Source of the DNA: Galaxea fascicularis
Lineage: Eukaryota > Cnidaria > Anthozoa > Scleractinia > Euphylliidae
Assembly: GCA_948470475.1 (NCBI GenBank)
Contig: OX419341.1
Span: forward strand, 5,622,853 to 5,686,852
Direction of reading: 5' to 3'
Length of the DNA stretch: 64,000 nt
Translations under genes and position numbers: made by a program
Notes under the pieces: model-generated
Told to the model about the DNA's origin: nothing
What the model saw: only the letters and a program-made list of their open reading frames with translations
The model's database searches: none
Shown here: piece by piece, positions 26,201 to 36,229 of the stretch
Position numbering within the stretch: position 1 is the first letter of the stretch
Layout of the letters: each line of letters opens with the position of its first letter

Positions 26201-29200
26201 ATGCTTGGTAAATGAAATGAACTTGTTTTTCATTCTCTGTCGTTTTTGTCTAGCTCTCACCGCACTATTAAATTTGTGTTAGCACATATTATCCAAACGG
26301 AAGAGATAACTTGCCATCTCTTGCATCCCTGACGTGGTTTACAAATCTTTTGACCGACGTACTTGGAATATTTCAATTCTTTCACCCTTTGTTTGGAAGA
26401 TGCTTGCAAAACCGAATACTCACTAGGACAAAGACATTGTTACTGTCAGTCGATAACTAGAATTTATTTTAATAGATTATAATAGCTAGTGTGGGTTGTT
26501 GTTCAGCGATGTTGTTGTATCTGATAAAGGCCGTATCGCATCTGTACATCATATTTTTCTTTGCAGATTATAGTAAGCCTTTTTTCAAAAAAGATTACAC
26601 GCGAAATATTTGAAGATGCCGGTTTTGATAACCAGCCAAAAAGTGATCGAGACGGAGCACCATTACGAAGACCGTTTAAATGCTAAGTACATTGAATGTT
26701 TGACCTAGAACTGATTCAAATAGACTGCACATGGTAACGCCCAGTTGAGAAACAGCCGTTTTAACCGGAGTTCATTAGGGTGGTCGCTTTTTTTCATGCA
26801 GATTCTTCATTCAGTATGTTACTGAGTTACCATTTTGAAACAGATTGCAAAGAAATAGATAAATCCCACGAGCGGCCGAGATTTAAGCAATTTTGAACGG
26901 TTAAGGTTTGCCGTCCAGTTTGGCCTCAGCATTTTATTGAGAGCAAAACCTCCTGCCGTCAGGTTGAATGACGCGGAGCGCTTCTTTTCAACAAATGCTG
27001 ATAATACGGCAAACCTCTTGGCCTTCCTTGGGGAACTTTGAAAAGAGAAATCAGTCTACGCATAAGCGTATTGCAGTTCTAGAAACTTCTTCAAAGGCAC
27101 ACGAGAAATTGCGAGGTCGAAGATTTTACCATTCTCAAATTTTTGCTGTAATTAGATAATGAGTGACTTAATAGCACACACTGCAAGGATCCAGCAGATA
27201 GACAATTGGCCTGATCACCTTAGAATGAACGAACTACGTCTTCGCGCCCGTTCCACAGTTGATCGATCTCTCTTCGTACCCTTTTTTTCTCCCTGAAGAT
27301 AAACACCATCGATCATAACTCCAACCCCCGGCTCCAACCATTTCTCTTTAAGTCCCACAGTTATTGACACCTCTTCCATCCCATAACCTTCCCTCGGTTA
27401 TTACCCTCCATGTCCTCGGACATGGTAAACTCCTTCGGTTATTGGACCCCCGAGGGATGAAGTCCTCACCATTATCTAAATCGCCCCACCCCCCCCCCAC
27501 CCCCCTTAACTCTCTCCCTCCCTGCAACATTCAAGTAACATTACCGAAGTTCTTTTGCGTGATTCTACAAAACATGATCAGATGCTTAGCTTCTTCAGTC
27601 GCGTTTCTGCTAAGTTCGTGACTTTTTGTGCCATTTTATGTAAAAGCGAGCAGAACAGTCAAGCAAATTTCCTGAACACGTCTCTGCGCGAGTTTACTTT
27701 CATCGGTTTTTTTTTTCTTTAAGCACGTTTCAGACACTAATTTGAGTGAGACGCCACCAAAGTGGTTGTTTAGTTAAGATTTCGATTGCGATAAGGACTT
27801 CCTTTTACGCTTATACAATTATTGAAAAAAAATAGACCGTAATTTTCGGTTAATGTATTCCCGAGCGAAATTACATCTGGCGAACGAGCCCTCAGACTTC
27901 CATTCTTTGAAATGTGACCGACCGCAATTCGTCGTTGTCTCGAACAAGTGTTAGAGAAAATTGTCAATCTCCTCTGGCCACCACGCTCTTGTTGGATTTT
28001 AATTTAAGGTCCTTTCTTTGAGTAAAGGCTGAAAAACTGGTCATAAAAGCAGAATATGTTCTATTTCTACCCCGGTTTCTGACTGCCAATTCTAGTGTGT
28101 TGTAGTATTGTAAACCTGTTGTGGTGGCTGTGTATTTTAAACTGATGTCTTAGACGTTAATCGGAGAATACGCCGAGAAACGTTTGCGAACGGCAATATC
28201 AATGCCAGGAAGCGGTTCTTCAAGAAAATTGGGGCCATACAATCGCTTGCTACAGTGTTTTCAAATGGTTATCACCAACCAGAGCCTGATTTGGAGGGTT
28301 TTTTTAGAGTAATAGTTGAAAAACTCAAAACCAAATAAAACAGAAAGGCCGTTTTCCTAAACAGACGTGGAAAGCTTTTAACCAGCGAAAAGACGGGCTG
28401 CAAAAACAAAACTGCTTGAGGCAAATAACCACAGACATTTGCTTGGTTCTCTGCAGATCCGAGCCAACCGTTTCACCCAATGATGGGTCCACCTCCCGGC
28501 ATGACTTGGGAACCCGGAATGGGTCGCGGGTTTCCTCCCGCGTTTCGCGAGGGTTTTCCAGGCGCGATCGCCAGACAAGGCAGCGAGAGTCCTGGAGACG
28601 ACGACAGTGAGTTTGCAAGCAGTGATGAAGACAGGAAACGGGATCGGGATTCACACAGAAGACGGGACAGAGATCGGGAGAGATCCCGAGAGCATCGGGA
28701 GAGGTAGGTTTGATTAGGGAATCCTTTCATCGTATACTTGACTTTTAGCTCAAATGGCGCCCTCGTTTCAATATTTCCGAAACCTCGTGGGGCCCCCAAT
28801 TTTTTTTCTGCGCCCACTGTTTAAATTTACTGTTTTACCAAGGTCTACAGCTAAATCTCAAAATCTTCACACATGCCTCCACACCAACATATTGAATACG
28901 CACCTAAAAAAATCCGCCTGGAATGTCGTCAGAAATTTGAGCAACAGAATCATAACCCATAGCGTTATGCCAATTTCGTTTAACATCGAAGCTATCTGCC
29001 TAATTTGGGTTCATTGTATTCCTTTTTTCTGTTTTTTAGCTTTAATAATTAATTGCATGTATTGGAATTGAGTCAAATAATTGACGATTAAAATGCGTTG
29101 TCATTTTCCAGGAATCGTGACCGTTCTCCGCGCAGAGAGCGTGACCGTGACCGGGATAGACGTGACAGAGAAAGGAGACATCGTGACCGTGACAAAGGAG

Positions 29201-30708
29201 GCGACCGCGAGAGACGAGAGGTAATCAGTGACCCGTTTCTCGAAAGTCCCGTAAACGTTTGGGGTGCGAAAAGCCATTTCTAAAACTGCGATTCGTTTAT
29301 TCTAAAAAGCAGGTTTTTTACTATGATTTCAAGATACGAAAACGCAAATTTGTTGCAAACTTTTATGCCTGGAAGCGTCTTCGCTTTTAAGATATGAAGG
29401 AAATTATGGCACCCGAAATGCGCCCGAAAAGTTTCGGGGGTTTCGAGAAACGCGCGCCTGGGACGCATTATTTCGGAAACTTTATTCCTCTTGTTTTTCT
29501 ATTTTTTCCCCTTTTTTTTTTTTTTGAAGTTTATGTAACTTACATTAAGTTATATGCTTCTGTTTTGGCTGATGCTGTTTGGTTGTGTGTTCTTGGGGTG
29601 GACTCAGTTAACAGTTAAGATAGTTTTATCGTGTTTTTCCACGGTAGGTGCTGGTTTGACTTGATGTCGGTTGCATGATTTTCGGGGTAGAGCACCGTTT
29701 TGTACATACTGGTTTCCGAGTTGTGGTTGATTTATAGTGAGTAGTTTTCTTTTGTTCCGGTAAAAAAAATTCCAAATTGATCAACTACCTTTGCTACTAC
29801 AGGAACGATCATCGCGCAAAGACAGAGACAAATCCAAAGAGCAACGTGAAAAGTAAGTGTCGTGTTTCTGCAACAGATGTTTCTTCGTTAGTCAATTGCC
29901 GACTTCAGTTCACAGCCCATCAATATACTGCGATTTAGACATTTTAGTTGAATTGATGGGTACAACACTCAACTGTGGCCTCGCAGTTGAGGGCAGCCGT
30001 AGAGTACAAGTTAATTCTTCTTATTCATTCTGTTGAAGAAAGTTGATAGTGCGAGCTATCAGGACGCCAGACTGAAACGAGGAGAGGAGAAACAGTCGCT
30101 CTCGGCTGACTCTGTACTGATTTCGGCTTTTTTCGCGCACTATCTGGTCTATTCAGAGAAAAACTCCTTACGGACTTAAAAGTTCTTAGAATTTTGACTA
30201 TTTCAATTAAAGGTTTCTAACCTGTACTTGCTTTGAAGTGGTGTTAACATTCCATTCTGTGAAGTTAATTTTGAAAGCTACCAGGTAGCTCTCTTTTGTG
30301 TTTGAGCAATTGTCCTATATTATGAATGATATACACAAATATCTCCCTCAGGGTCGGTGAATAGCGGTGGATATATACCGAGACACGAAGTTTTAGTATT
30401 TACCAAATCAACTGGGTAAAAAATGAAAGACGTCTTTGAAGAGCGTTGTTTACGTTTTCAGTGACACTGTGTACAAATAATTTGGGTGCATAAGTGCCTT
30501 TCTATGAGTTTGTCGCAAATTCCGTGCGAAAATAATTTTCTACCTACCAGTAAACACGGACAAGCCAAATTTTGTCGCCCTCTTTGGTATTTGCTGGTAC
30601 AGCCGCTTCATGCATTTATCACTAAAATTTCGTCTTCAAAAGGTTCTCCAAGCGAGATGCCATTTTGACTCCAGTCCCAAAGGATATTCCGAGTTACGTA
30701 AGCCATTA

Positions 30709-30742
<34 letters not shown>

Positions 30743-31244
30743 TAACACTAGAAGTGGTAGTTCTCAGTGACAAACATTGGTGCTGGGTCGGTGGGGCAGT
30801 GGTACACGAAACTTTGGTTTTATCAACAGAGGCATTTTCGTGCTTGATGTTATGATCGTTTCATTCTGTGGTACGGAAATTTTGGCCCAGTGTGCTATGA
30901 ATGCAGATAAGCTCGAAATAGTATGTACCCGAAAAACTCGAAACATTATGTACCCGTTTCTAATACAGGCTTATATACCCATCTCGGGGGTCGTCTGTTC
31001 AATTTCCCCCTTTCCCATTACGACGGATTGTGTCAAGCGTAAACTTGAACCGTTTTCGTCTTGCTATTTTGTGTTTAGGAAAAGACACAGCAAGACTGCG
31101 GGCTCCGAAACCTCCGGTGGTGGGCCTGAAGAGGGAGAACTGGTAACTAGTAAGAAAAAAAGCAGAAGAACACGTGAATCGAAAGAACCAAAGAGCGAAA
31201 ATTCTGAGCCTCGAGAAGAGGGTCAGCGGACTCCCACACCATGA
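7754..31244 (+). CDS. FIP1L1: Pre-mRNA 3'-end-processing factor FIP1
   Basis: FIP1 is the CPSF subunit that binds U-rich RNA and tethers poly(A) polymerase in the nucleus. Exons: 7754-7793, 8529-8556, 9881-9974, 10363-10454, 10565-10752, 11085-11197, 11340-11379, 11637-11717, 12342-12458, 13228-13557, 14313-14436, 14764-14807, 28457-28703, 29112-29220, 29803-29852, 31079-31244; the sum is 1863 nt, 620 codons plus TGA, phase kept throughout. Order: acidic N-terminus with EEW-like FLYGG; an Asp run followed by VQVTIGEI; the diagnostic FIP1 motif [25 protein letters not shown] around residues 140-165; an IDVIG motif; a Met/Pro/Gly-rich block (residues about 265-375); an RGRGRGR segment; then a long RD/RE/RS-rich tail and a Lys-rich end. 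This matches animal FIP1 in order and length. The intron after exon 12 is 13.6 kb and holds a GPCR gene. Confidence 0.95.
8529..8556 (+). CDS. FIP1L1: 28-nt microexon 2 of FIP1
   Basis: Bounded by tttgcaag and gtattt. It adds DESQGKEP and converts phase 1 to phase 2; without it exon 1 (phase 1) cannot join exon 3, because direct joining hits TAA after three codons. The phase repair is the main evidence. Confidence 0.75.
10363..10454 (+). CDS. FIP1L1: FIP1 exon 4: poly-Asp run plus conserved VTIGEI
   Basis: GAT/GAC repeats encode an uninterrupted Asp run after SNE, followed by [16 protein letters not shown], equivalent to the acidic block and VTIGDI segment of animal FIP1, which in known homologues lies in the poly(A)-polymerase-interacting half. 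The mixed GAT and GAC codons argue for selection on the protein and not a fresh triplet expansion. Confidence 0.85.
13228..13557 (+). CDS. FIP1L1: FIP1 exon 10: Met/Pro/Gly low-complexity block
   Basis: 109 codons of PPGMP-, GPPHG- and PPPGMP-like repeats, at the position of the Pro-rich segment of vertebrate FIP1 but with many Met-Pro steps. Such segments are disordered and bind partner proteins in homologues. Open frames on the opposite strand and in the +2 frame here are shadows of this biased composition. Confidence 0.9.
13575..13778. mobile_element. TTAACCC-family MITE, second copy in FIP1 intron 10
   Basis: Shares GATGAGAATAGACAAAT, GTACAAGGAACTGTATAGC and AGATCTTGGGAGTTAAAGGG with the units at 18138-18316 and (inverted) 42755-42948. 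Non-coding. Confidence 0.6.
13938..14150. mobile_element. TTAACCC-family MITE in FIP1 intron 10
   Basis: Begins CCTTAACCTTTAAGCCCTGA and ends GGGATTAAAGGGTT, an imperfect inverted pair. Related units with TTAACCC/GGGTTAA ends and shared internal words (GAGAATAGACAAAT, TGTACAAGGAACTGTATAGC, AGATCTTGGGAGTTAAAGGG) occur at 13575-13778, 18138-18316, 32334-32498, 35940-36150, 42755-42948 (inverted), and more distantly at 2696-2885 and 11468-11640. Confidence 0.65.
14981..15256 (-). repeat. tRNA-derived SINE, copy 1
   Basis: On the minus strand the head reads TGGCTCAGTGGTAGAGC (pol III A box, 15249-15233) followed by GGGGTTCCAGCCC (B box, about 15210-15193), then a tRNA-unrelated body ending in ...CCCCTAGTGCTGACC. 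The same ~270-bp unit recurs at 33802-34070 in the same orientation with few differences, which proves a dispersed repeat. Confidence 0.85.
17266..17617. mobile_element. Short element with CAGGGTTGCCAC inverted ends and GTCAGGGAA repeats
   Basis: Left end CAGGGTTGCCAC and right end GTGGCAACCCTG are perfect inverted repeats flanked by TAT-rich sequence. The interior has many AGTCAGGGAA/GTCAGTGAAA units plus a perfect small palindrome centred near 17490 (AATCAGTGATTTCTCTGGCTT region). No coding capacity. Confidence 0.75.
18138..18316. mobile_element. TTAACCC-family MITE in FIP1 intron 12
   Basis: Shares ACAAGTGATGAGAATAGACA, TAGAAAGGAGAATTATGATC and ATCTTGGGAGTTAAA with the copy at 13575-13778. 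Confidence 0.6.
23092..24240 (+). CDS. Intronless class A (rhodopsin-like) GPCR, nested in FIP1 intron 12
   Basis: 382 residues with seven hydrophobic segments. Class A anchors: N53 (GNGLV, TM1), D81 (NLAISD, TM2), C108 in FGCK pairing with C186 (PYCF), R133 (3.50), W160 (TM4), P211 (TM5), P277 (TM6), N314-P-L-I-Y318 (NPxxY). N-glycosylation sequons at N2, N9 and N18 suit an extracellular N-terminus; there is no signal peptide. Two motifs depart from consensus: DRY is FRY (F132-R-Y) and CWxP in TM6 is TMLP, so the toggle Trp is missing. No Lys six residues before NPxxY, so it is not an opsin. The C-terminal tail is Arg/Ser-rich. The family looks like the large cnidarian set of peptide/amine-like orphan receptors; the ligand cannot be told from sequence. 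Being a single exon inside an intron suggests retroposition or tandem-type expansion of intronless receptors. Confidence 0.93.
   Translation: MNFTATPDNFSSVDVNGNLSAQEPFQFYIEPFPAQLIRFILDAFIFVVGVLGNGLVCVVVIKENLLRSLAYCLIFNLAISDLGVILFSLPFAVLRTEDIRWPFGEFGCKVLYPLSDIFHGVSIASITAIAVFRYRGIISGRGMSHKDAVKKAKIVIALIWVLSFVLFVLPLFFSMAYGEHRGKPYCFPKFSSALYYKLYQAETVLLTYLLPLAVILFTYLRIRGRLQESIALHMQIRRESCSPSSSDARSRRASERNYKALKVLAPVVVVFAVTMLPYNVFRAIDVFVDTTQFVYLLLFFKICVLFFVCNSSANPLIYALFSEEFRRAFKWHMKHCSLSKNRSRLLSFSEKVNSFRRGRSLFTRTTSARKDRPSSSNSDVFV
24241..28456. other. FIP1 intron 12, right part: no supported gene
   Basis: Holds the GPCR 3' flank, a partial TTAACCC-family repeat (about 25300-25365) and a C-tract near 27487-27505. 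No exon with splice consensus and a recognisable product was found. Confidence 0.6.
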
Positions 31245-33680
31245 ACACGTGATCCACGTCACTGTGAGATGTAGCGACGAACGATCGCTGTGTGCCCTGT
31301 GCGAGAGAACAACCATTTCACGTCACTTCCTTTATTGTTTTGGACCCATATTAAAGCATTACAGCATGCTTCTGTTTTTGCCTCTTCAACACAGAATGAC
31401 GCGCGAGCTTGGACTTTGTGCTGTTTCTGTGAAAACACTTATTTGAAAGTGGTAAAAAACAGTATGGAACTTGGTTTTGCCAAGCGATTTCCAACGGTAA
31501 GGCTTAAGGTACAATTCACTGAAGTAAAACAGTTCTCTCTTGTAGCTTCTGCCCGTGACCAATGGACTTCTTCCCTTATCTACACGTTTGTGGCGCAGTT
31601 CTGTAAATAATCTCCCTTTATAGAAACAATTTCTAAGCACTCAACGTAATTGTTCACTCTCGGACGTTCACGTGTTCCCGGGGCACGATCAAGTTTATCA
31701 GGAATAACCATTAATTTCGAATCCGTTTTAACGAACAAATTAACGAATGTAAATCCAAAAGTACTTTGAGCTTAACTAATGACATTTGACTTCCACCTGA
31801 CACCCTGGAATAGTCGTAATTGTTTCTCTGTTTCGTATTTCTCATTTCGTAATGTTCAAGCACTGGAGTGTAAAAACAAATAACACTTTTTTACTCTCAA
31901 ACAATGTAAGTTGTACATTAAAAGTGCACAACTCAAAAGTGATGAACTTGCTGTTGTTGTTTTTGTCGTGCTTCCTGAACTGCATGCTCATTTGTTAAGA
32001 AGAAGACGAGGACGACGAAGGAATTTATCATACCCCCTACGCTCACAAGTCAGTACACACTTGCAAATCTCAGGGTAAGATCAACCTTAACTTCGAAAAA
32101 CCTTTTAGAAATGGATCACAGTGTAAATTAATTCATGACTGGATTTTACGGGGCTTCAAAGTTCTAGTAACGCTGCCTTGCACTTAGTGGGAACTGTGAA
32201 GGGGACTGCTTCTCCGGATTAATCGGGTAGTCCATGGGCAAATGAAAGGAAAAACTGAATTTGTACGCTCTGAAAAGACATCTTTTTATTAAGCAATATG
32301 CTTATTAATGAATACTGAATCCACTATTACCCTTTAACCCCTGAGAGTGACCAATGCTAAATTTCTCCATATGATAACACTGCTCAAACATTAAGGTTAT
32401 GAGAAACAGGAAGTGATCAACAAGTAAATTCTCCTCATCATATACCGTAGAAATTGTATAGAGGTCAGTTTGTTGATATTAGAGTTAAAAGGGTTAAGAT
32501 TCCATGAAGAGTTGAGTTTGACCCATGGATTCAGGTTTGCGAATACAGCTACAATACTAAACATTTTATTCTGGCTGTTATTGAAATCTATTTTATAGAC
32601 TTGTTTTTGTTACTGTTCAGCTTAACATGTTTTTGCTACTGGTGGATGACAGAATATATGGCCGGATAAAAATATCTCAATTTACTGTCTAATTTTTCGA
32701 CCGCCTTTGGCATGGAAAAGTAGTACACAGGGGCGTAGCTACCCAGGCGCACGGACACACGGACGCACGTGCGTACCAAAAAAAGTTATAAACAAAACAG
32801 TAATAATGAAAAAGGAGACTGAAAACGTTGTGGTCTCCTCGTTTAATAGCCTTGGATCGGCCTGTCTTGGCAGGAGGCTATTGATTTGCTACGCTTAACC
32901 TCGGAGAGAAGTGTGTAGAAGTCATTTTATTACCACTGGCGAAGACATGCACATACCATTTGATGAATTCAAATGTCATTCCCAGATTTGGTAGAAACAC
33001 TGGACTTCGATAACCCAAATTAAAAAGTGAAAACAATTGTCATGCGAAATTTGGGAAAACAAACAAAGTGTATCATGGAAATATGGACTTGGTGAATCAG
33101 GGCACGTGAAAAAGATTTGAAACTTGTCGGGTAAGAGGGATTTGGAAAACTGCGTACCTCTGGAAAAATTCTGGCTACGCCCTTGGTACATAGTAAACAG
33201 AAACTATAATAAGGGAGCAAGTAACTTGCACAGGACTCCAGGCGAGAGATTCACAGCTCTGAAGTCTTGATGTTTCTCATCTTTAATTGTTTCTGTGGAA
33301 TACAAAAAGGACAATCGTAATTTTTACTTGTGGTGAGTTTGAAACATTTTTAGTTGAAGTAAGGAGAAAGTTTTTCGAAGTTGGTAATCTCAAGAACCAC
33401 AACGAGATCTGTGATCTTGGGTTAATTCTTGGCGAGATGAATATGTTTTTATTTATACCTTACCAGCTGTAACTGCTGATGTAATCACTTGGAACAAGGA
33501 CCACGCAAATTAAAAAAAAAAAAAACATTTCTGGGAAGGGGTAGTTTTTACAATCCCAATTATTCTGCTGGTCTCTACAGCAAAACAATTGCTGATGTCT
33601 GTGATTTCTAATACTTCACTCGAAGGAAGAATCGTGGCTTCCTATTTCACGAGTTCTTAACAGTCTGATGGCACAAGACT

Positions 33681-33706
33681 TTATTTTACTTTACTTTACT
33701 TTACGT
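33681..33706. repeat. (TTTAC)n microsatellite
   Basis: Four to five units of TTTAC in the intergenic region. Confidence 0.85.
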
Positions 33707-33801
33707 ATTTTTAGGACAAATCAGTCCAGGGGAAAGGTGCGAAACAGGCTATATACAGCCCTTAATGAAGCACCAACCCATGAAACACACTGAAATAGAA
33801 T

Positions 33802-34070
33802 AGGTCAGCACTAGGGGTGGTCACAGCCAGGGTTCGTTACGTCCCTAGTGGTTCTTTAACGTCCCACAGAATTAATTGTGGAGAGTTGTGAGACGGGACC
33901 TCCGGTTTATCGTCCTTATCCGTGAAGACTTGAAAGTCTAACTATTTGCAGATGTCATTGCAAAGGAAGCACTTTCTCCTCAGTTATTTAAAGACCCTGA
34001 GTGTTGGTCCGGCCGGGGATTTGAACCCACGACCTCCCGCACGGTAGTCCGGCGCTCTACCAACTGAGAC
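33802..34070 (-). repeat. tRNA-derived SINE, copy 2
   Basis: Same unit and orientation as 14981-15256, starting aggtcagcactaggggtgg and ending in ctctaccaactgaga (minus-strand A box). The B box here is GTGGGTTCAAATCCCC, closer to consensus than in copy 1. Confidence 0.85.
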
Positions 34071-36229
34071 TGACATATGACATCACTATGTATTGATATT
34101 ATACCGGTTTTGTATCAGTTTTGAAAAAACTAATGTTAATTATCGTTTCGAAACATAAGAAGGCAAACAATGCCGAGGATGATGTCTGAGGCTAAGAATG
34201 GCTCATAATTTAAGACCTGTGAGGTTCAAAGGAGGGACGAAAGGTAAGCGCCTATAAAAAGCCGGAACATGGCGTTCAAAGGGTAAGAGGAGGGGGAGGG
34301 GTGATTCGGGCGGGCGCTTCTCTCTCTCCTTAATTCTTCACTAGCGGTGTATGTAGACTTGTCACAAGTCGATCTTATTTCTTGAGCGACGGAGTCGCGA
34401 GGGCGAGCGCGAGCGACGTAAGTAACCCAAGAATTATTGGAAAGGACTTTTAGAAAGTCTACGGTGTATGTAACTTGCTGTCGCAGCCATGGCTGGGGTC
34501 ACCCGCGGTGAGTAAATCAATTGATAAATGTTCACGAAGCCGTAAAGTTAGAACTATTATGCCATACCTTTACCTATCAATCCTCGTTCTTGCTAAGAAG
34601 GGGTTTCTTTTCATCGCTTGTGGTGCTCTGAAACGAGGGTGAAAATTGTTAGTTTTGAAAACACCGCTCATAAACTGAAATTGCTAAGCGGGGTACTTGT
34701 GCGTTAGTTTGAGCCACTGTCTGTGTACGGCACGGTTTGCATCGCTACGCAACGCTGCCCTGTAACTCTTTGGAAGTCACAAAAATAAGGGCAACATATG
34801 TTGAGAGTATAAAGTTATTGAAACTCTTTTTGTACTACACTCTAGAGGCCGAGATGGTAAAATACATGAGGGTAAATATAACGTAAACAGTTTGATTTTC
34901 TTAGAGAGTATGGAGTTGCTCAAACTCTTATCACACTATTCTAAATGATGAGAAGGTGAATTACAATGGTTTTAAAATTGCATTTACTTTCTCAATTAAT
35001 TATTTGAACGGCAAAAACACTACCAGGAATTCGTGGGATGAGCTAATTCTGCTTCTTGATGCCAGGATGCCAGGGTACGATTTTTTTATTTTAGGGATGT
35101 GGGTAAGGGGGAGGGGGGAAGAAGATGGAAGAGAAGGGAGGGAATGTTGTAATGGAAGGGAAAGGCTGAAAAGCCGACCGTGAAGATTGCAAAGTAGCAA
35201 AGTACCTGAAACATCCCCTCGCGGCCTCTCAGTCATATGATAATGAAAAAATAAAACCAGCTCATTTGAACGTGCCACGCGATAAGACTGGTGGTCCTAT
35301 AGTTGGGTGGGATCTGTTCATGTTAGGCTTTGACCATTAGTGTAAGGTGTTGGTTTGTACAGAAAAGCTAAACAAAAAGTGATCGTAACCAGGAGGGGGT
35401 AAATCATTCTTGCTTTTGTTGATGCCCCATGATGCACGATAAACTCTTTCCGGGGAAAATCAGGACTTTTCTATGTTTTACGGAACCGTTCCTTTGGTTC
35501 AGGAAAGCTATAATTAATGAAGAAGAACGATTACCCTTGAGAAATGACCAACTGACCGCTTAATACAGGTTTACTGATTTATACAGGTTTGACCAACCTA
35601 AAGACTAGTTAATCAAAACAAAGAAGATAGTGACAAAGTGAAGAATCTATCCCCTGACATGACAAATTGGCCTCAAAGCGTTTTCTACTCTTCTTATGTC
35701 GAAAGAAAAGAGATAAAGACCATTGACGCCATGCGCAATGTATCTGGTGCATTAGTATGGTTCATTTTAACAAAGTGGCCGTTTAATAGAGGTGAGGACA
35801 AAAGAAAATAACTCGTTGGGACCTCGGAAAAGGTGACTGCGACCGCTAATAGAGGTGAACGCTTAGTACAGGACACTTAAGCAATTAAGGGAGACGATTT
35901 TCGGGACTCTGGTAAGTGACCGTTAAATGGATGGTGACCGCTTAACCCTTAAAACCCTACGAATGATCAGCATCAAATTTCTCCTTGTAATATCGAGACT
36001 TTATAAATCAGAGTGGTTACGAGAATTAAGGACGGGATCACACAAGATGAGTTTGCTTGATTTCTTAACAATTTCTTCCTTGTACTTCGATAGGAAATGT
36101 GTTGGGTCAACAAATGAGAATTTAAATTTTGATCTTAGCGTTTAAATGGTCAATACAGGTTCGATTGTACAAAGTTTTGCAGTGCAAAGGAAGTGTCGAA
36201 AGGGGCAGAAACGTAGACCCCTGTATGGA

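Larger units (their letters stand above)
31245..36229. other. Intergenic region between FIP1 and the CD36-family gene (convergent ends)
   Basis: Contains the FIP1 3' flank (ATTAAA at about 31349 is one possible poly(A) signal), a TTAACCC-family repeat (32334-32498), a TTTAC microsatellite (33681-33706), a second tRNA-SINE (33802-34070) and another TTAACCC-family repeat (35940-36150). No confident gene. Confidence 0.55.
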
